Numbered from the stretch's first letter, positions 18,862 through 27,101 are shown. The stretch: DNA of 63,414 nt from Alkalicoccobacillus porphyridii (GCF_007293315.1 NZ_VLXZ01000017.1:1-63414); one strand, 5' to 3'. The notes: generated by a model not told the origin, from the sequence alone. A program made the numbers and translations.

Positions 18862-19155
18862 TTAGTACCCGATCTTACCTGCGATTTGATTATCAGTGTC
18901 CTCAAGTGTACTAGCAGCACCTTTAAGCTGTACTGAAATCTCCTCTAATAGTGTACCCATTTGTGTAAACGAAGGTTTAAGCTCAGTGTATTGATTTGCA
19001 AACGCTTGACTTGAAGAACCTTCCCACGCTTCTTGTAATCTTCCAATTAGGGAATCTAATTCTCCTACGATGCTGTGAACCTGCTCACTTTGTGAACTAT
19101 ATTGCCCAGCAAACTCTCTTAACTGATCCGGTGATAATCTAATATTTCCAGCCAT
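18862..19155 (-). CDS. esxA: WXG100 secreted protein EsxA (YukE)
   Basis: 97 residues, helix-turn-helix hairpin type, with the W44-E45-G46 turn in QEAWEGSSS and no signal peptide. It begins MAGNIRLSPDQLREFAGQY and ends LEDTDNQIAGKIGY, as YukE/EsxA do. It is exported as a dimer by the EssC machine, and its C-terminal tail is expected to carry the recognition signal. It is the first gene of the operon with a strong RBS, and is separated from yukD by a terminator, which fits its need in excess over the machine. Confidence 0.96.
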   Translation of the reverse strand: MAGNIRLSPDQLREFAGQYSSQSEQVHSIVGELDSLIGRLQEAWEGSSSQAFANQYTELKPSFTQMGTLLEEISVQLKGAASTLEDTDNQIAGKIGY

Positions 19156-19188
19156 AACTAATTCCCTCCTAATTTTTAGTACAATTCC

Positions 19189-19218
19189 ATGCTAAACCAG
19201 TTATAAATTTCAAGTCAA
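19189..19218 (-). promoter_or_regulatory. esxA: Candidate sigma-A promoter of the esxA operon
   Basis: Minus-strand TTGACT (19213-19218), an 18-bp spacer and TAGCAT (19189-19194), 33 bp before the esxA start. The -10 is imperfect. Confidence 0.45.
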
Positions 19219-19434
19219 TGAATTACTTACATGTTTCCAAAAATGGTATGAAAGAACGGATAGGGTTTCGTTCTTTAGAACGAGTTTCGACACTATGAAA
19301 TTTTGAACTTAGGATTTTTTTACCACCACTCCATTTCTACTATGATTTATATAGGTTAAAACGTATGACAGATTTCCATTTCCCTAAAAAGCAAATTTAA
19401 AACATATTTCGGAAAAAATTATCAAATTTATTTT

Positions 19435-20100
19435 TTAACCAACCAAATACCACACCTCAACTTCTGCTCTAATTGTGACTAAACCTGGTTCAATTCGTGT
19501 TGCTTCTGTAGCTGCAAACAACATCGGCTGCACAGAGGGCATGCTCATCTCTTGGATTTTGATCGGGACCGGATGCAATGGCACGGATAATGATTTAGCT
19601 AGCGCCTCCGCCTTTTCTTTTGCATTATTTAAGGCGCGTACGAGTGCTTCTTTCGTCTCAGTCTCTGTATCTTCTGTGGTAAATTGCACGCTTATTACTT
19701 CGTTTGCTCCTGCTTCTACAGCTTGATCAATGATAGACCCAGCCATCATAAATTGTTTAGTACGTACTTGCAGTAAATGAGTAACCACATATGCACGAAA
19801 TACCTGCTGACCATCCACATAATCATATTGGGGACTGATTTGATAACTTATGGTCTGAATATCGCTTTGTGGTATACCTAAACCAACAAGTGTTTCAATT
19901 ACCTTATTGGTCAATTGCGAATTTTCCTGTTGTGCTTCCTCAACTGAGGCATTTTCTGTCTTAACTCCTAAAACGATAATGACTTGGTCTGGTGGTACCG
20001 AAAGACTTGCTTCTCCCATTACTTGAATCGTATGTCTTTCTGGATGAGCCTCTAACGGTAGTGAAGGTCTATGTGGAACAGTTTGTTTTGAATCATACAT
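19435..20100 (-). CDS. SIMPL-domain (DUF541) protein
   Basis: 221 residues with the SIMPL pattern: IQVMGEASLSVPPDQVIIVLGV, then ENASVEEAQQENSQLTNKVI, then IQTISYQISPQYDYVDGQQ, and LVRALNNAKEKAEALAKSL near the C-terminus. The usual signal peptide is absent, so it is predicted cytoplasmic. SIMPL proteins form large oligomers; some take part in oxidative-stress or signalling complexes, but no biochemical role is known. It is divergent from the MFS gene and upstream of the T7SS promoter region. Confidence 0.88.
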   Translation of the reverse strand: MYDSKQTVPHRPSLPLEAHPERHTIQVMGEASLSVPPDQVIIVLGVKTENASVEEAQQENSQLTNKVIETLVGLGIPQSDIQTISYQISPQYDYVDGQQVFRAYVVTHLLQVRTKQFMMAGSIIDQAVEAGANEVISVQFTTEDTETETKEALVRALNNAKEKAEALAKSLSVPLHPVPIKIQEMSMPSVQPMLFAATEATRIEPGLVTIRAEVEVWYLVG

Positions 20101-20184
20101 TTACATTCCTCCCTCGTGTACGAATTAATTTATATGTATTACACTAAAGACAATTCATACTTCATTTCATTGGAAAGGACTCTC

Positions 20185-21375
20185 ATGACTACAACATCAC
20201 TACGTGAATGGAAGCGCTCACTTTTATTATTAAAATTGTTTCTCTTTTTTCTATATGGCTCCATTTCTATCTTACTCTCTTATTTTCCCGTGTATTTTAA
20301 AGAAATTGGATACAGTACGGTAACAATCGGATTATTAATGGCTGGAGGGCCTTTTGTCGCTATCTTCGCTAATCCCTTTTGGGCGTATTGGGGAGATCGC
20401 CTCCAAAACATTCGACTCATTCTTATCCTGATGTTAATTGGTAATCTTCTTGCTGTACAGTTTGTGTTTCAATTACATGCTCCTGCTCTTGTACTAACAG
20501 CTATGCTGATTTTTTTCCTATTCCAGACGCCTTCTTTCTCACAGAGCAATAGTTTAATTCTAGCGACTATTAGTGATTCCCCTGTTAAATTTGGTGGCAT
20601 CCGCGCCTGGGGTTCTCTGGGCTATGCCATCATGGCAGGTCTCGCTGGACCGATTATTGCGCTGACTGGAATCGAACAGCTTTGGATTTTTTATAGTTTA
20701 ATGCTTCTGTGTACCTTAATTTTTTTGCTTTTGTTTCCAAAACCAAAAGTTCCAGAGTCTTCGAGGGGTCTGAGAGGAAGCTATCTTTCAAATGTACTCG
20801 GAAATCGCTTTTTTCTAATTTTCCTATCTTTAGGGTTACTTCTAGCTGTGCCTAATGCCATGAATCAGACCTTTGTCTCCCTTTACATTGTTGAATTAGG
20901 TGGTTCATTAGCACTAATTGGTTACTCTGCCTTGCTAACAGCCATCTTTGAGCTGCCTGTGTTTCTATTATTGGATCGCTACTTAAAACCAAATAAACGT
21001 ACAATGATCGCCTGCTTAGTAGGCGTTAGCCTTTTATTTTCATTGAGATGGTTTCTAATGAGTCAGGTGACTTCACCAGTGTCTCTTCTTGCTGTTCAGA
21101 CGCTTCATTGTGTTACGTTCGGAATTTACTATTACATTGGAACCATGTTAACAGCACATATCATTCCCGATCGATACCGAGCAAGCGGGCAAGCCTTATT
21201 CACCTTAGTATTTAGCGGCCTTGCTGGAATTATAGCAGGTACACTTGGGGGCTGGTTGTTTCAAACCTGGGGAGCAAGTAGTATGTATCAGGTTTCTACT
21301 GCTATTACGCTTGCGAGTATGCTAGGCTTTACCTTCATGTGGTTTATGATTAGAGGAAAGAATCCCAACAACTAA
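20185..21375 (+). CDS. MFS transporter (LacY/nucleoside-H+ symporter-like, MFS_1-like)
   Basis: 396 residues from the ATG at 20185 (GGAAAGGAC just upstream); an earlier in-frame ATG at 20116 has no SD. Twelve hydrophobic helices are visible, with FPVYFKEIGYSTVTIGLLMAG near the first helices and the loop AYWGDRLQN. The paired fold, the motif GGIRAWGSLGYAI and HIIPDRYRASGQAL match the MFS_1-like group (YwbF/HcaT type). The substrate is unknown; sugars, nucleosides or aromatic acids are possible. It faces an HpaB-type monooxygenase convergently, which gives only weak support for an aromatic substrate. Confidence 0.85.
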   Translation: MTTTSLREWKRSLLLLKLFLFFLYGSISILLSYFPVYFKEIGYSTVTIGLLMAGGPFVAIFANPFWAYWGDRLQNIRLILILMLIGNLLAVQFVFQLHAPALVLTAMLIFFLFQTPSFSQSNSLILATISDSPVKFGGIRAWGSLGYAIMAGLAGPIIALTGIEQLWIFYSLMLLCTLIFLLLFPKPKVPESSRGLRGSYLSNVLGNRFFLIFLSLGLLLAVPNAMNQTFVSLYIVELGGSLALIGYSALLTAIFELPVFLLLDRYLKPNKRTMIACLVGVSLLFSLRWFLMSQVTSPVSLLAVQTLHCVTFGIYYYIGTMLTAHIIPDRYRASGQALFTLVFSGLAGIIAGTLGGWLFQTWGASSMYQVSTAITLASMLGFTFMWFMIRGKNPNN

Positions 21376-21389
21376 AACAGGCAATGTGA

Positions 21390-21416
21390 GGGGGACTGTG
21401 CGGTAAGTCCTCCCCC
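21390..21416. terminator. Hairpin between convergent MFS and HpaB-like genes
   Basis: Stem GGGGGACT/AGTCCTCCCCC with one bulge. No T-run on either side, so termination is only inferred from its position. Confidence 0.4.
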
Positions 21417-21428
21417 AAATATAAATGG

Positions 21429-22853
21429 TTACTCTAAATCAATCGAAAGAAAGGACAAAACTTTCTCTTTTGCTGATTCCTTAGGGTACATAGAATATAT
21501 AGAAACTGGTGTCCTCACTGGATCTCCAAAAAACAACCTTTCATATAGTGTCTGACGAGAGCCAAATGAGCTCATTGTTAAATCCCATGCCATTCTGTTG
21601 AGCTTAATTTTATCCTTTGCCGCTAGACGTTCTCCTTGAAGTGTATGAGATAAAACTGCCTCATTTGGTGATTCAAAATCCTTTTCGGTGGGAATACAAA
21701 TTAATCCACTAGCACCTAGCAACGTTAGAATTTCAGCTAATCTTGGATAGGTCTTTTGATAATAATGAAACGCCATCTTTAGCTGAAGCCCGTTTGGAAC
21801 TAGCACACCATATTCATTCTTAATGGCTGCTTCCTCTGAGGCAAGTATCAAGCCATTCATAATTTCTTTAGCCATGGCTACCTCACTGACCTTTTCTTGA
21901 ATATGCTGATATTCTGCCACTGACAGACTTTCCACCATCAGTTGAGCAATGCCAAGTATCCATTCCGTCTTAACTAGCTGACGGTTCGCTGATTGATAGA
22001 GCAAGAATGCTTCTAAACCTGTATCGGTTTTTAAATTTGAGGTGATTTCAGAATCACCATATAAAAAGACTCGCTTCCAAGGAACCAGCACATCATCAAA
22101 CACAACCATTGCATCACCCTCGTCAAATCGAGACGCCAAAGGCTGGTCAAATGTTGAAGCATTCTCAGCATAACTAGGTCTACATACAAAGGATAACCCC
22201 GGCGTGTTTGAAGGGATACTAAAACCAAACAAATACGAAGAATCCGTAAAGCTACCAGCGGGCAAAACAAGCAATTGATCAGTTAATCCCCCTTGGGTTG
22301 CAAGCATTCTTGCTCCTCGAATGACCAGCCCTTCTGGGGTTTCTTTAACCACCTTAGCCGCAATAACCGTCTCATCATCGCCATCTGGCCAGTAAAACTT
22401 CCTGCTGATTTGCGGATTAATAAATGTATGCGTAAACGAATAATCTTGCTCACGAGCCTCTTCGTAAATTTGTTTCATGTTATCGCTATACTCACCAAAA
22501 AAAGGTGCGTAGCTTGCCATGGCCATAATAGCTGAATTAACATAGTCCGGAGACCTTCCTAACAAGCCTGCAGATTGAGATGCCCAAAAACGAATGGCCT
22601 CTCTCCGTTTAATCAATTGCTCGTGGGTGCGCGGTATTTCAAAGGAGAAGTTATACTTTTGGGAAGCGTCCATAAGTTGATTTGGATTGGATTGAACAAA
22701 ATCATACAGTGCTGCCTTAGTCGATAAGATCCCTCGAAAAGCAGGATGATCTGAGAGATCACCTTGCACCCGTTCTCCATCGATCCAGATTTGATTTTTT
22801 AAGCCATTAATTCGATCTACATATTCCTTACCAGTTACTGTCCCCATTTTCAC
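21429..22853 (-). CDS. HpaB-family FADH2-dependent monooxygenase (4-hydroxyphenylacetate 3-hydroxylase-like)
   Basis: 474 residues, HpaB/YoaI size. Seen: TGKEYVDRINGLKNQIWIDGERV at the N-terminus, SYAPFFGEYSDNM, HTFINPQISR, the IRGARMLATQGGLTDQLLVLP strand region, FDDVLVPWKRVFLYGD, and a C-terminal FFGDPVRTPVSIY. These match the oxygenase component that uses FADH2 from a separate reductase to ortho-hydroxylate phenols. No reductase (HpaC) gene is in the window, so the reaction is not complete here and the substrate is uncertain. Confidence 0.88.
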   Translation of the reverse strand: MKMGTVTGKEYVDRINGLKNQIWIDGERVQGDLSDHPAFRGILSTKAALYDFVQSNPNQLMDASQKYNFSFEIPRTHEQLIKRREAIRFWASQSAGLLGRSPDYVNSAIMAMASYAPFFGEYSDNMKQIYEEAREQDYSFTHTFINPQISRKFYWPDGDDETVIAAKVVKETPEGLVIRGARMLATQGGLTDQLLVLPAGSFTDSSYLFGFSIPSNTPGLSFVCRPSYAENASTFDQPLASRFDEGDAMVVFDDVLVPWKRVFLYGDSEITSNLKTDTGLEAFLLYQSANRQLVKTEWILGIAQLMVESLSVAEYQHIQEKVSEVAMAKEIMNGLILASEEAAIKNEYGVLVPNGLQLKMAFHYYQKTYPRLAEILTLLGASGLICIPTEKDFESPNEAVLSHTLQGERLAAKDKIKLNRMAWDLTMSSFGSRQTLYERLFFGDPVRTPVSIYSMYPKESAKEKVLSFLSIDLE

Positions 22854-22968
22854 CCATCCTTACGTAAATGATCGTTCATTCTATGCATAATAGAAAGATT
22901 GGGTGCTCAATGCCCGAACCTGGATTTTAGACATGATTCATTTCTTCATCCGTCACTCCAAAAATAGA

Positions 22969-23013
22969 AGGGACTTGCCCGAGGTCAGGCAGCCGTCTAA
23001 CCGGACAAGCCCT
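22969..23013. terminator. Orphan terminator-like hairpin
   Basis: AGGG-CTTG-CC pairs with GG-CAAG-CCCT and is followed by TTTTTT on the plus strand; the minus strand also gives a short T-run. No plus-strand gene precedes it. It may end transcripts from the dispersed repeat or insulate the HpaB-like promoter. Confidence 0.4.
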
Positions 23014-23039
23014 TTTTTCCCATATGCCTGTTTATCAAG

Positions 23040-23300
23040 GTCACTGAAAAAGTCATCTGGAAATGAGCTCATGCACCGCTACAGGAGAAACCTACGCTTT
23101 CCACGGGAACGGCCTCAGCCCTTGAAGTGGAAGTGCACCACTTCAAGGGCTTTAGACTCGTTCTGTTCCGTAGGAGTCTTCGGTTTCTCCTTCCGCTACG
23201 GTTCTGCTCAAACAAATGACGAACATTTAAATTTAAAAAAATGAAAGCTACTTTTTTAATGATAGGAAGATTCACTTTCATATAAAGCTTCTTTTTCCAG
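23040..23300 (+). repeat. Dispersed structured repeat, copy A
   Basis: Contains the family order ACTGAAAAAGTCAT, CGCTACAGGAGAAACC, GGGAACGGCCTCAGCCC, a hairpin built on CTTGAAGTG/CACTTCAAG, GTTCTGTTCCG, and GGTTTCTCCTTCCGCTA. Outer stem: 23083-23092 with 23182-23191. The intergenic stretch 22854-23414 holds nothing else I can support; ORFs within it are repeat shadows. Confidence 0.85.
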
Positions 23301-23370
23301 TGGAGTTCTATTCATCCCGTAGGTGTCGGCTATTCTATTAGGCATTGGTATGACTATTTACATAAAAAAA

Positions 23371-23408
23371 AGACCCAGCGCCTGCTTACATAAGCTGACG
23401 CTAGGTCT
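23371..23408 (-). terminator. Terminator of the 147-residue gene
   Basis: Stem AGACC-AGCG/CGCT-GGTCT with an inner GCTTA/TAAGC pair, followed on the minus strand by TTTTTTT, just after the stop at 23415. Confidence 0.8.
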
Positions 23409-23414
23409 TATCTT

Positions 23415-23858
23415 TTATCGAATTAACAAAAGCAATATATCCATAAAGGCTTGCTCATTTAATTCTGATTTTTTCATTCCACCAAATTCATGGCGATTTG
23501 ACTTCCACTTTCCGTTATCAAAAAAGAAATATGTGCTATGCAGAACAGTGGCACCTGATTGAATGGAGATCTTGTAATCTCCACGTTGGCTTGCTGTTAC
23601 ATCTGGAATTAACACGACTGGTTTTTTACCGTAAACCTTAATAAGTTTACCCATTAAATTAAATCGGTTGGCTCCAATTGAGGTTTCACTTATTGTAAGT
23701 TGACCCTTCTCAACAGCAGGCTGTAAAGCGTTATCAATTTTTTCATATAAAGTGATGACCTCTTCAAAAAATTGGTATTCCTTTTCTTCAACAGGGGATT
23801 TCTTTGTTTTTAATCGCTCCTGCTCTTTATCTAGATAATCAAATAGCTGATGAGTCAT
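23415..23858 (-). CDS. Hypothetical protein, 147 residues
   Basis: The N-terminal third is charged and helical (FDYLDKEQERLKTKKS, EEKEYQFFEEVITLYEKID). The rest alternates strands and contains HSTYFFFDNGKWKSN. There is no signal peptide, membrane helix or motif I recognise. It has an RBS, its own terminator and a single-gene unit, so it is likely a real cytoplasmic protein of unknown function. Confidence 0.65.
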   Translation of the reverse strand: MTHQLFDYLDKEQERLKTKKSPVEEKEYQFFEEVITLYEKIDNALQPAVEKGQLTISETSIGANRFNLMGKLIKVYGKKPVVLIPDVTASQRGDYKISIQSGATVLHSTYFFFDNGKWKSNRHEFGGMKKSELNEQAFMDILLLLIR

Positions 23859-23933
23859 TTCATTTCCCTCCCAAATTCTCTAAGCATGCCTTCGACTTAA
23901 TCATATATAATCCTACAATAATCTGCAATCGTC

Positions 23934-24671
23934 TCATAGCTGTTTGAACAAAGTCCAATGATTTGTCATTTTTATTAAGTCGGAAACTGTCACAAGTTCA
24001 TACCCCTCATTAAGCAGTGCTGGAATAATCACTTCCAACGCTTGAACCGTTTGCGTTCGTTTACCACCAGCATCATGAAATAGAATAATGTCCCCCGATT
24101 GCGCTTTTGGTAATACATTGCGAATAATATGACCAACGCCAGGGTTTGCCCAATCCTTAGAATCCTGATGCCAAGACCACATAACTACTTGGTAGTTCTC
24201 TTCTGCAGCCGTTTCAATGATCATGTCATCATAGTAGCCTCCCACAGGTCTAAATAAATGGGGATACACACCTGTTATCTCAACGATTTTCTTTTCCGTT
24301 TCCTTAATCTCAGCACGAAGGATTTGCTTACTCATGGTATGAGAATAAAAATGATGATACGTATGGTTGCCGATTTCATGACCGTTATTTGCTAGCTGTT
24401 GGATAACTTCAGGTAGTTTTTCAACCTGTGAACCTGTGACAAAAAAGGTTGCTTTCGCATCATAACGATCTAGGAGGTCCATTATTTTTTTTGTGTAGAT
24501 TGGATGAGGCCCATCATCAAAGGTTAACGCAATCAGAGGCTTTGTCGTGGGAATATCCCAAATAGCTTTCCCTGTCTGCTCATAATCGAAGCGGTCCTTT
24601 GCAAACCCTTTTATAGAAAATAAAAACGATATACAGATACATACGAACACTACTACAACTTTTTTTATCAA
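23934..24671 (-). CDS. Secreted polysaccharide deacetylase (NodB domain)
   Basis: 245 residues: signal peptide (VVVVFVCICISFLFSIKGFA), then a NodB homology domain with MT1 TFDDGPH (D52, D53), MT2 GNHTYHH supplying two histidines, MT3 RPVGGYYD, MT4 WSWHQDSKDW and MT5 ILFHD. These are the metal and catalytic residues of CE4 deacetylases, which remove acetyl groups from N-acetylated glycans; in Bacillus such enzymes act on peptidoglycan outside the membrane, as PdaA does. MT3 has RPVGG rather than the usual RPPYG, so the exact substrate may differ. Confidence 0.9.
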   Translation of the reverse strand: MIKKVVVVFVCICISFLFSIKGFAKDRFDYEQTGKAIWDIPTTKPLIALTFDDGPHPIYTKKIMDLLDRYDAKATFFVTGSQVEKLPEVIQQLANNGHEIGNHTYHHFYSHTMSKQILRAEIKETEKKIVEITGVYPHLFRPVGGYYDDMIIETAAEENYQVVMWSWHQDSKDWANPGVGHIIRNVLPKAQSGDIILFHDAGGKRTQTVQALEVIIPALLNEGYELVTVSDLIKMTNHWTLFKQL

Positions 24672-24769
24672 ATCATGGCCTCCTCCCCTGCCTGTTACAA
24701 GGAGTATGTAATCAGGTTAGTTTGTGAATGAGGAGGCCAGACTATACAGCTAACACCAGAATAACCTAC

Positions 24770-26704
24770 TTAATCTTCATCATCCAATATCAGCCCTTCC
24801 ACATGCTTGCGCTTCAGCTGATTTTTGGTCTTTCGGTACTCTTTTGATTTAAAGATTTGATCGAAATCATAATTCTCCGGGTACAGCTCATCCTTTTTGA
24901 TATGGAGCTGAAGTCTTTTATGATTCATTTTGTGTTTTTCCCCTTTAATTTGCACGATATAATCCCCATACGCATCTGGTCCCATGTAAACAATGCCTGT
25001 TTCACTTGTGGCTTTTACAATGACATTGTCTCCTTGAGAAAATAGTGTAACCTTCTTTTCTTTTGTACGATCTTGGGCTCTAATTTTGGCCGAATAACGA
25101 CCCACAGCTATTTGTTTTTCATATTTCGGTTGCTTAAGCTCTACCTCATCCAGATGATCGCAGTAGGAAATTGAGTGATGGTACGTCAAGCGATGAGCCT
25201 TTTCTAATAAAGTGGGGTGCAATCCAAGCTTTAACGCAATATCAAACGCTTGACTTTTTCCTGCATGCCCAACACGTAATCGATAAGTTGGGCTCAATGT
25301 TTCAAGGTCAAATTCCATGGAACCATTTAAAAAGCCTTCATGCTGATCAGCAAATGTTTTCATTTCACTATAATGAGTGGTTGCGAGCAATGTAGACCCT
25401 TTCTCATAAAGCTGCTCTAAAATAGTTATAGCAAGACCCATTCCTTCTCCTGGATCTGTACCCGAGCCAAGCTCATCAAGCAACACTAATGAGTGATCAT
25501 TGGCCTCCCGCAAAATGTCAATGATGCTTACAAGCCTTGAACTAAAGGTACTGAGATTCTCCTCAATGCTCTGACCATCACCAATATCTACATAAATAGA
25601 GTGAAATAAGTGTATGCGACACCCTTCCGCAGCCGGAATCGGAATGCCTGATTGGGCCATCAGCGTTAATAATCCTACAGTTTTTAATACCACTGTTTTT
25701 CCACCTGTATTTGGTCCTGTAATGACCAAGGCACGATTAGAAGATCCTAACTTCATTGATAGAGGTACAGCCTTTTCACCAAGCTGAGGATGCCTCGCCT
25801 CCGTAAGTTCAATACAATACTCCTCATTTAACTCGGGTGTTACCCCTTGTATTTCTTGCTTATACTTTGCTTTTGCAAATAACACATCGTAATGATGCAT
25901 CGTATCCATAGCCACTCGGAGAATCTGCTCATGTGTTATAAATGAATCGGTCAATTGATATAAAATTTGCTCAATCTCCTGCTGTTCAGACAATTGCAGT
26001 AGTTCAACCTCACTTTGTATATCCGCCCACTCAGACGGCTCAATAAACAAAGTAGATCCAGATGAGGATGTGTCTAAAACGGAGCCAGATAGCTTCGTCC
26101 GATATTCTTTCTTTACCGAAAGGACAAGCCTTCCCTGCCGTTCCGAAATGACAGTATCCTGCAGGATGGGCTTCAGCTTACTAGACTTGACCATCTGCTG
26201 CGCTTTAGATTGTAATCTCGCTTTTTGAATTTGAATCTGTTTAACAATCGATGCAAGCTCCTTTGTTGCATGCTCATCTACCCGCCCATTTCGAATACAT
26301 CGGTTGATTTCCTCATGTAAGCTGTCCATCTCACCAATCGATTCCGCATAGTAGCTAATAGTCGGTCCAGCTACGCGTTTATCTTTCATAAATCGCTTCA
26401 GCTTCATACAATGATCAAGAAAAGAAAGGACCTGCACAAATTGATCCGCTCGTAAAAAGAGTCCCTTTTTTCCTTGGTCCAAGAAATGCTCTAAATCCTC
26501 TAAAGCATAAATTGGTACGCTTGAGCTAATGTTTAGAATAGATTCAGCCTCATCTATCTCCTCAAACATCCGATCTAGCTTTTTCTTGTTCGTTGATGGC
26601 ATGGCTGTTTTAATCGTTTTCTTTGCTCGTGATGTTCGTGCAAACGTAGAAACCACTTCCAACGTCTCCAAATATCCTAAAGCTTCGATTGTCTTTTGAT
26701 TCAT
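24770..26704 (-). CDS. MutS2-family ATPase paralogue lacking the Smr nuclease domain
   Basis: 644 residues from the ATG at 26702-26704, 10 nt after AGGAGG; the ATG at 26713 is too close to the SD. It follows MutS2 throughout: MNQKTIEALGYLETLE, core/lever helices, VLDTSSSGSTLFIEPSE, Walker A GPNTGGKTV, LSTFSSRL, Walker B LVLLDELGSGTDPGEG, TTHYSEMK, then a KOW-like segment (VIVKATSETGIVYMG). It ends near ILDDED, where MutS2 (about 780 residues) would continue into Smr. MutS2 of B. subtilis splits collided ribosomes; whether this paralogue acts on ribosomes or DNA is inference. It lies behind an attenuator-like leader. Confidence 0.88.
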   Translation of the reverse strand: MNQKTIEALGYLETLEVVSTFARTSRAKKTIKTAMPSTNKKKLDRMFEEIDEAESILNISSSVPIYALEDLEHFLDQGKKGLFLRADQFVQVLSFLDHCMKLKRFMKDKRVAGPTISYYAESIGEMDSLHEEINRCIRNGRVDEHATKELASIVKQIQIQKARLQSKAQQMVKSSKLKPILQDTVISERQGRLVLSVKKEYRTKLSGSVLDTSSSGSTLFIEPSEWADIQSEVELLQLSEQQEIEQILYQLTDSFITHEQILRVAMDTMHHYDVLFAKAKYKQEIQGVTPELNEEYCIELTEARHPQLGEKAVPLSMKLGSSNRALVITGPNTGGKTVVLKTVGLLTLMAQSGIPIPAAEGCRIHLFHSIYVDIGDGQSIEENLSTFSSRLVSIIDILREANDHSLVLLDELGSGTDPGEGMGLAITILEQLYEKGSTLLATTHYSEMKTFADQHEGFLNGSMEFDLETLSPTYRLRVGHAGKSQAFDIALKLGLHPTLLEKAHRLTYHHSISYCDHLDEVELKQPKYEKQIAVGRYSAKIRAQDRTKEKKVTLFSQGDNVIVKATSETGIVYMGPDAYGDYIVQIKGEKHKMNHKRLQLHIKKDELYPENYDFDQIFKSKEYRKTKNQLKRKHVEGLILDDED

Positions 26705-26741
26705 TTTTGTCATTCCTCCTATAAATTGATTCCAATAAAAA

Positions 26742-26773
26742 AAGCCGCCATGAACATTAGCTCATGACGGCTT
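26742..26773 (-). terminator. Leader terminator T2 before the MutS2-like gene
   Basis: 12-bp stem AAGCCG-CATGA/TCATG-CGGCTT (one G-U on the minus strand) with an 8-nt loop, then seven T. It lies 21 bp before the gene's SD, so readthrough is needed for expression from the upstream promoter. Confidence 0.85.
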
Positions 26774-26833
26774 AGAGAATAAGGCAGAAGCCTAATAAAT
26801 AGCAGACTCCCCCCTAAAAATGAATATAAAAAT

Positions 26834-26857
26834 AGCCATGACATCTCTGTCATAGCT
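26834..26857 (-). terminator. Leader terminator T1 before the MutS2-like gene
   Basis: 10-bp stem AGCTATGACA/TGTCATGGCT (one U-G) with a GAGA loop, followed on the minus strand by ATTTTTAT. It is the first of two terminators in tandem inside the leader. Confidence 0.75.
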
Positions 26858-26893
26858 GGATTTATATCCATTCTCTATGTCTCAATGATGCTT

Positions 26894-26994
26894 GTTCTTA
26901 ACTCACTCGAAATCCGCACAACAAATAAACCAGAGTAACTCTCTGTTTTTGCAGACTTTCAAGCCCGTATGAAACTAACGGATTAGTTAAGAAC
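26894..26994 (-). promoter_or_regulatory. Candidate antiterminator/attenuator pairing in the MutS2-like leader
   Basis: A perfect 10-bp inverted repeat: GTTCTTAACT (26985-26994, covering the end of the leader ORF) can pair with AGTTAAGAAC (26894-26903). Between them lies a smaller hairpin CAGAG/CTCTG. A ribosome stalled on the leader ORF would cover the first arm and free the second. Confidence 0.6.
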
Positions 26995-27006
26995 ACTCGC
27001 ACTCAT
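26983..27006 (-). CDS. Seven-codon leader ORF upstream of the MutS2-like gene
   Basis: ATG at 27004-27006 reads M-S-A-S-V-L-N then TAA, with AGGAG 8 nt upstream and a promoter 48 bp upstream. Its last codons form the first arm of the 10-bp repeat. Size and position resemble the regulatory leader peptides of erm, cat and ABC-F genes. That function is inferred from layout only. Confidence 0.55.
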   Translation of the reverse strand: MSASVLN

Positions 27007-27053
27007 TAAACATTCTCCTGACATATTGAAACAAGTAGTTTATTTTCATTTCT

Positions 27054-27083
27054 ATTCTATGACAAGTCAGATAAAAAAGTCAA
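27054..27083 (-). promoter_or_regulatory. Sigma-A promoter of the MutS2-like leader transcript
   Basis: Minus-strand TTGACT (27078-27083), 18-bp spacer, TAGAAT (27054-27059). It faces away from the GntR operon promoter. Confidence 0.6.
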
Positions 27084-27101
27084 TTTGTTAAATATGTTAT
27101 A

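Noticed and set aside
22903-23281. ORFs of 113 and 70 codons in the intergenic region
   Set aside because: They lie in dispersed repeat copy A, have no SD and differ between copies.
26727-26871. 48-codon hydrophobic ORF crossing both leader terminators before the MutS2-like gene
   Set aside because: No Shine-Dalgarno sequence, and it would have to be translated through two strong hairpins; better explained as leader RNA.
26720-27060. T-box or metabolite riboswitch in the MutS2-like leader
   Set aside because: No T-box core sequence or known aptamer pattern is visible; the short ORF with paired repeat explains the layout better.
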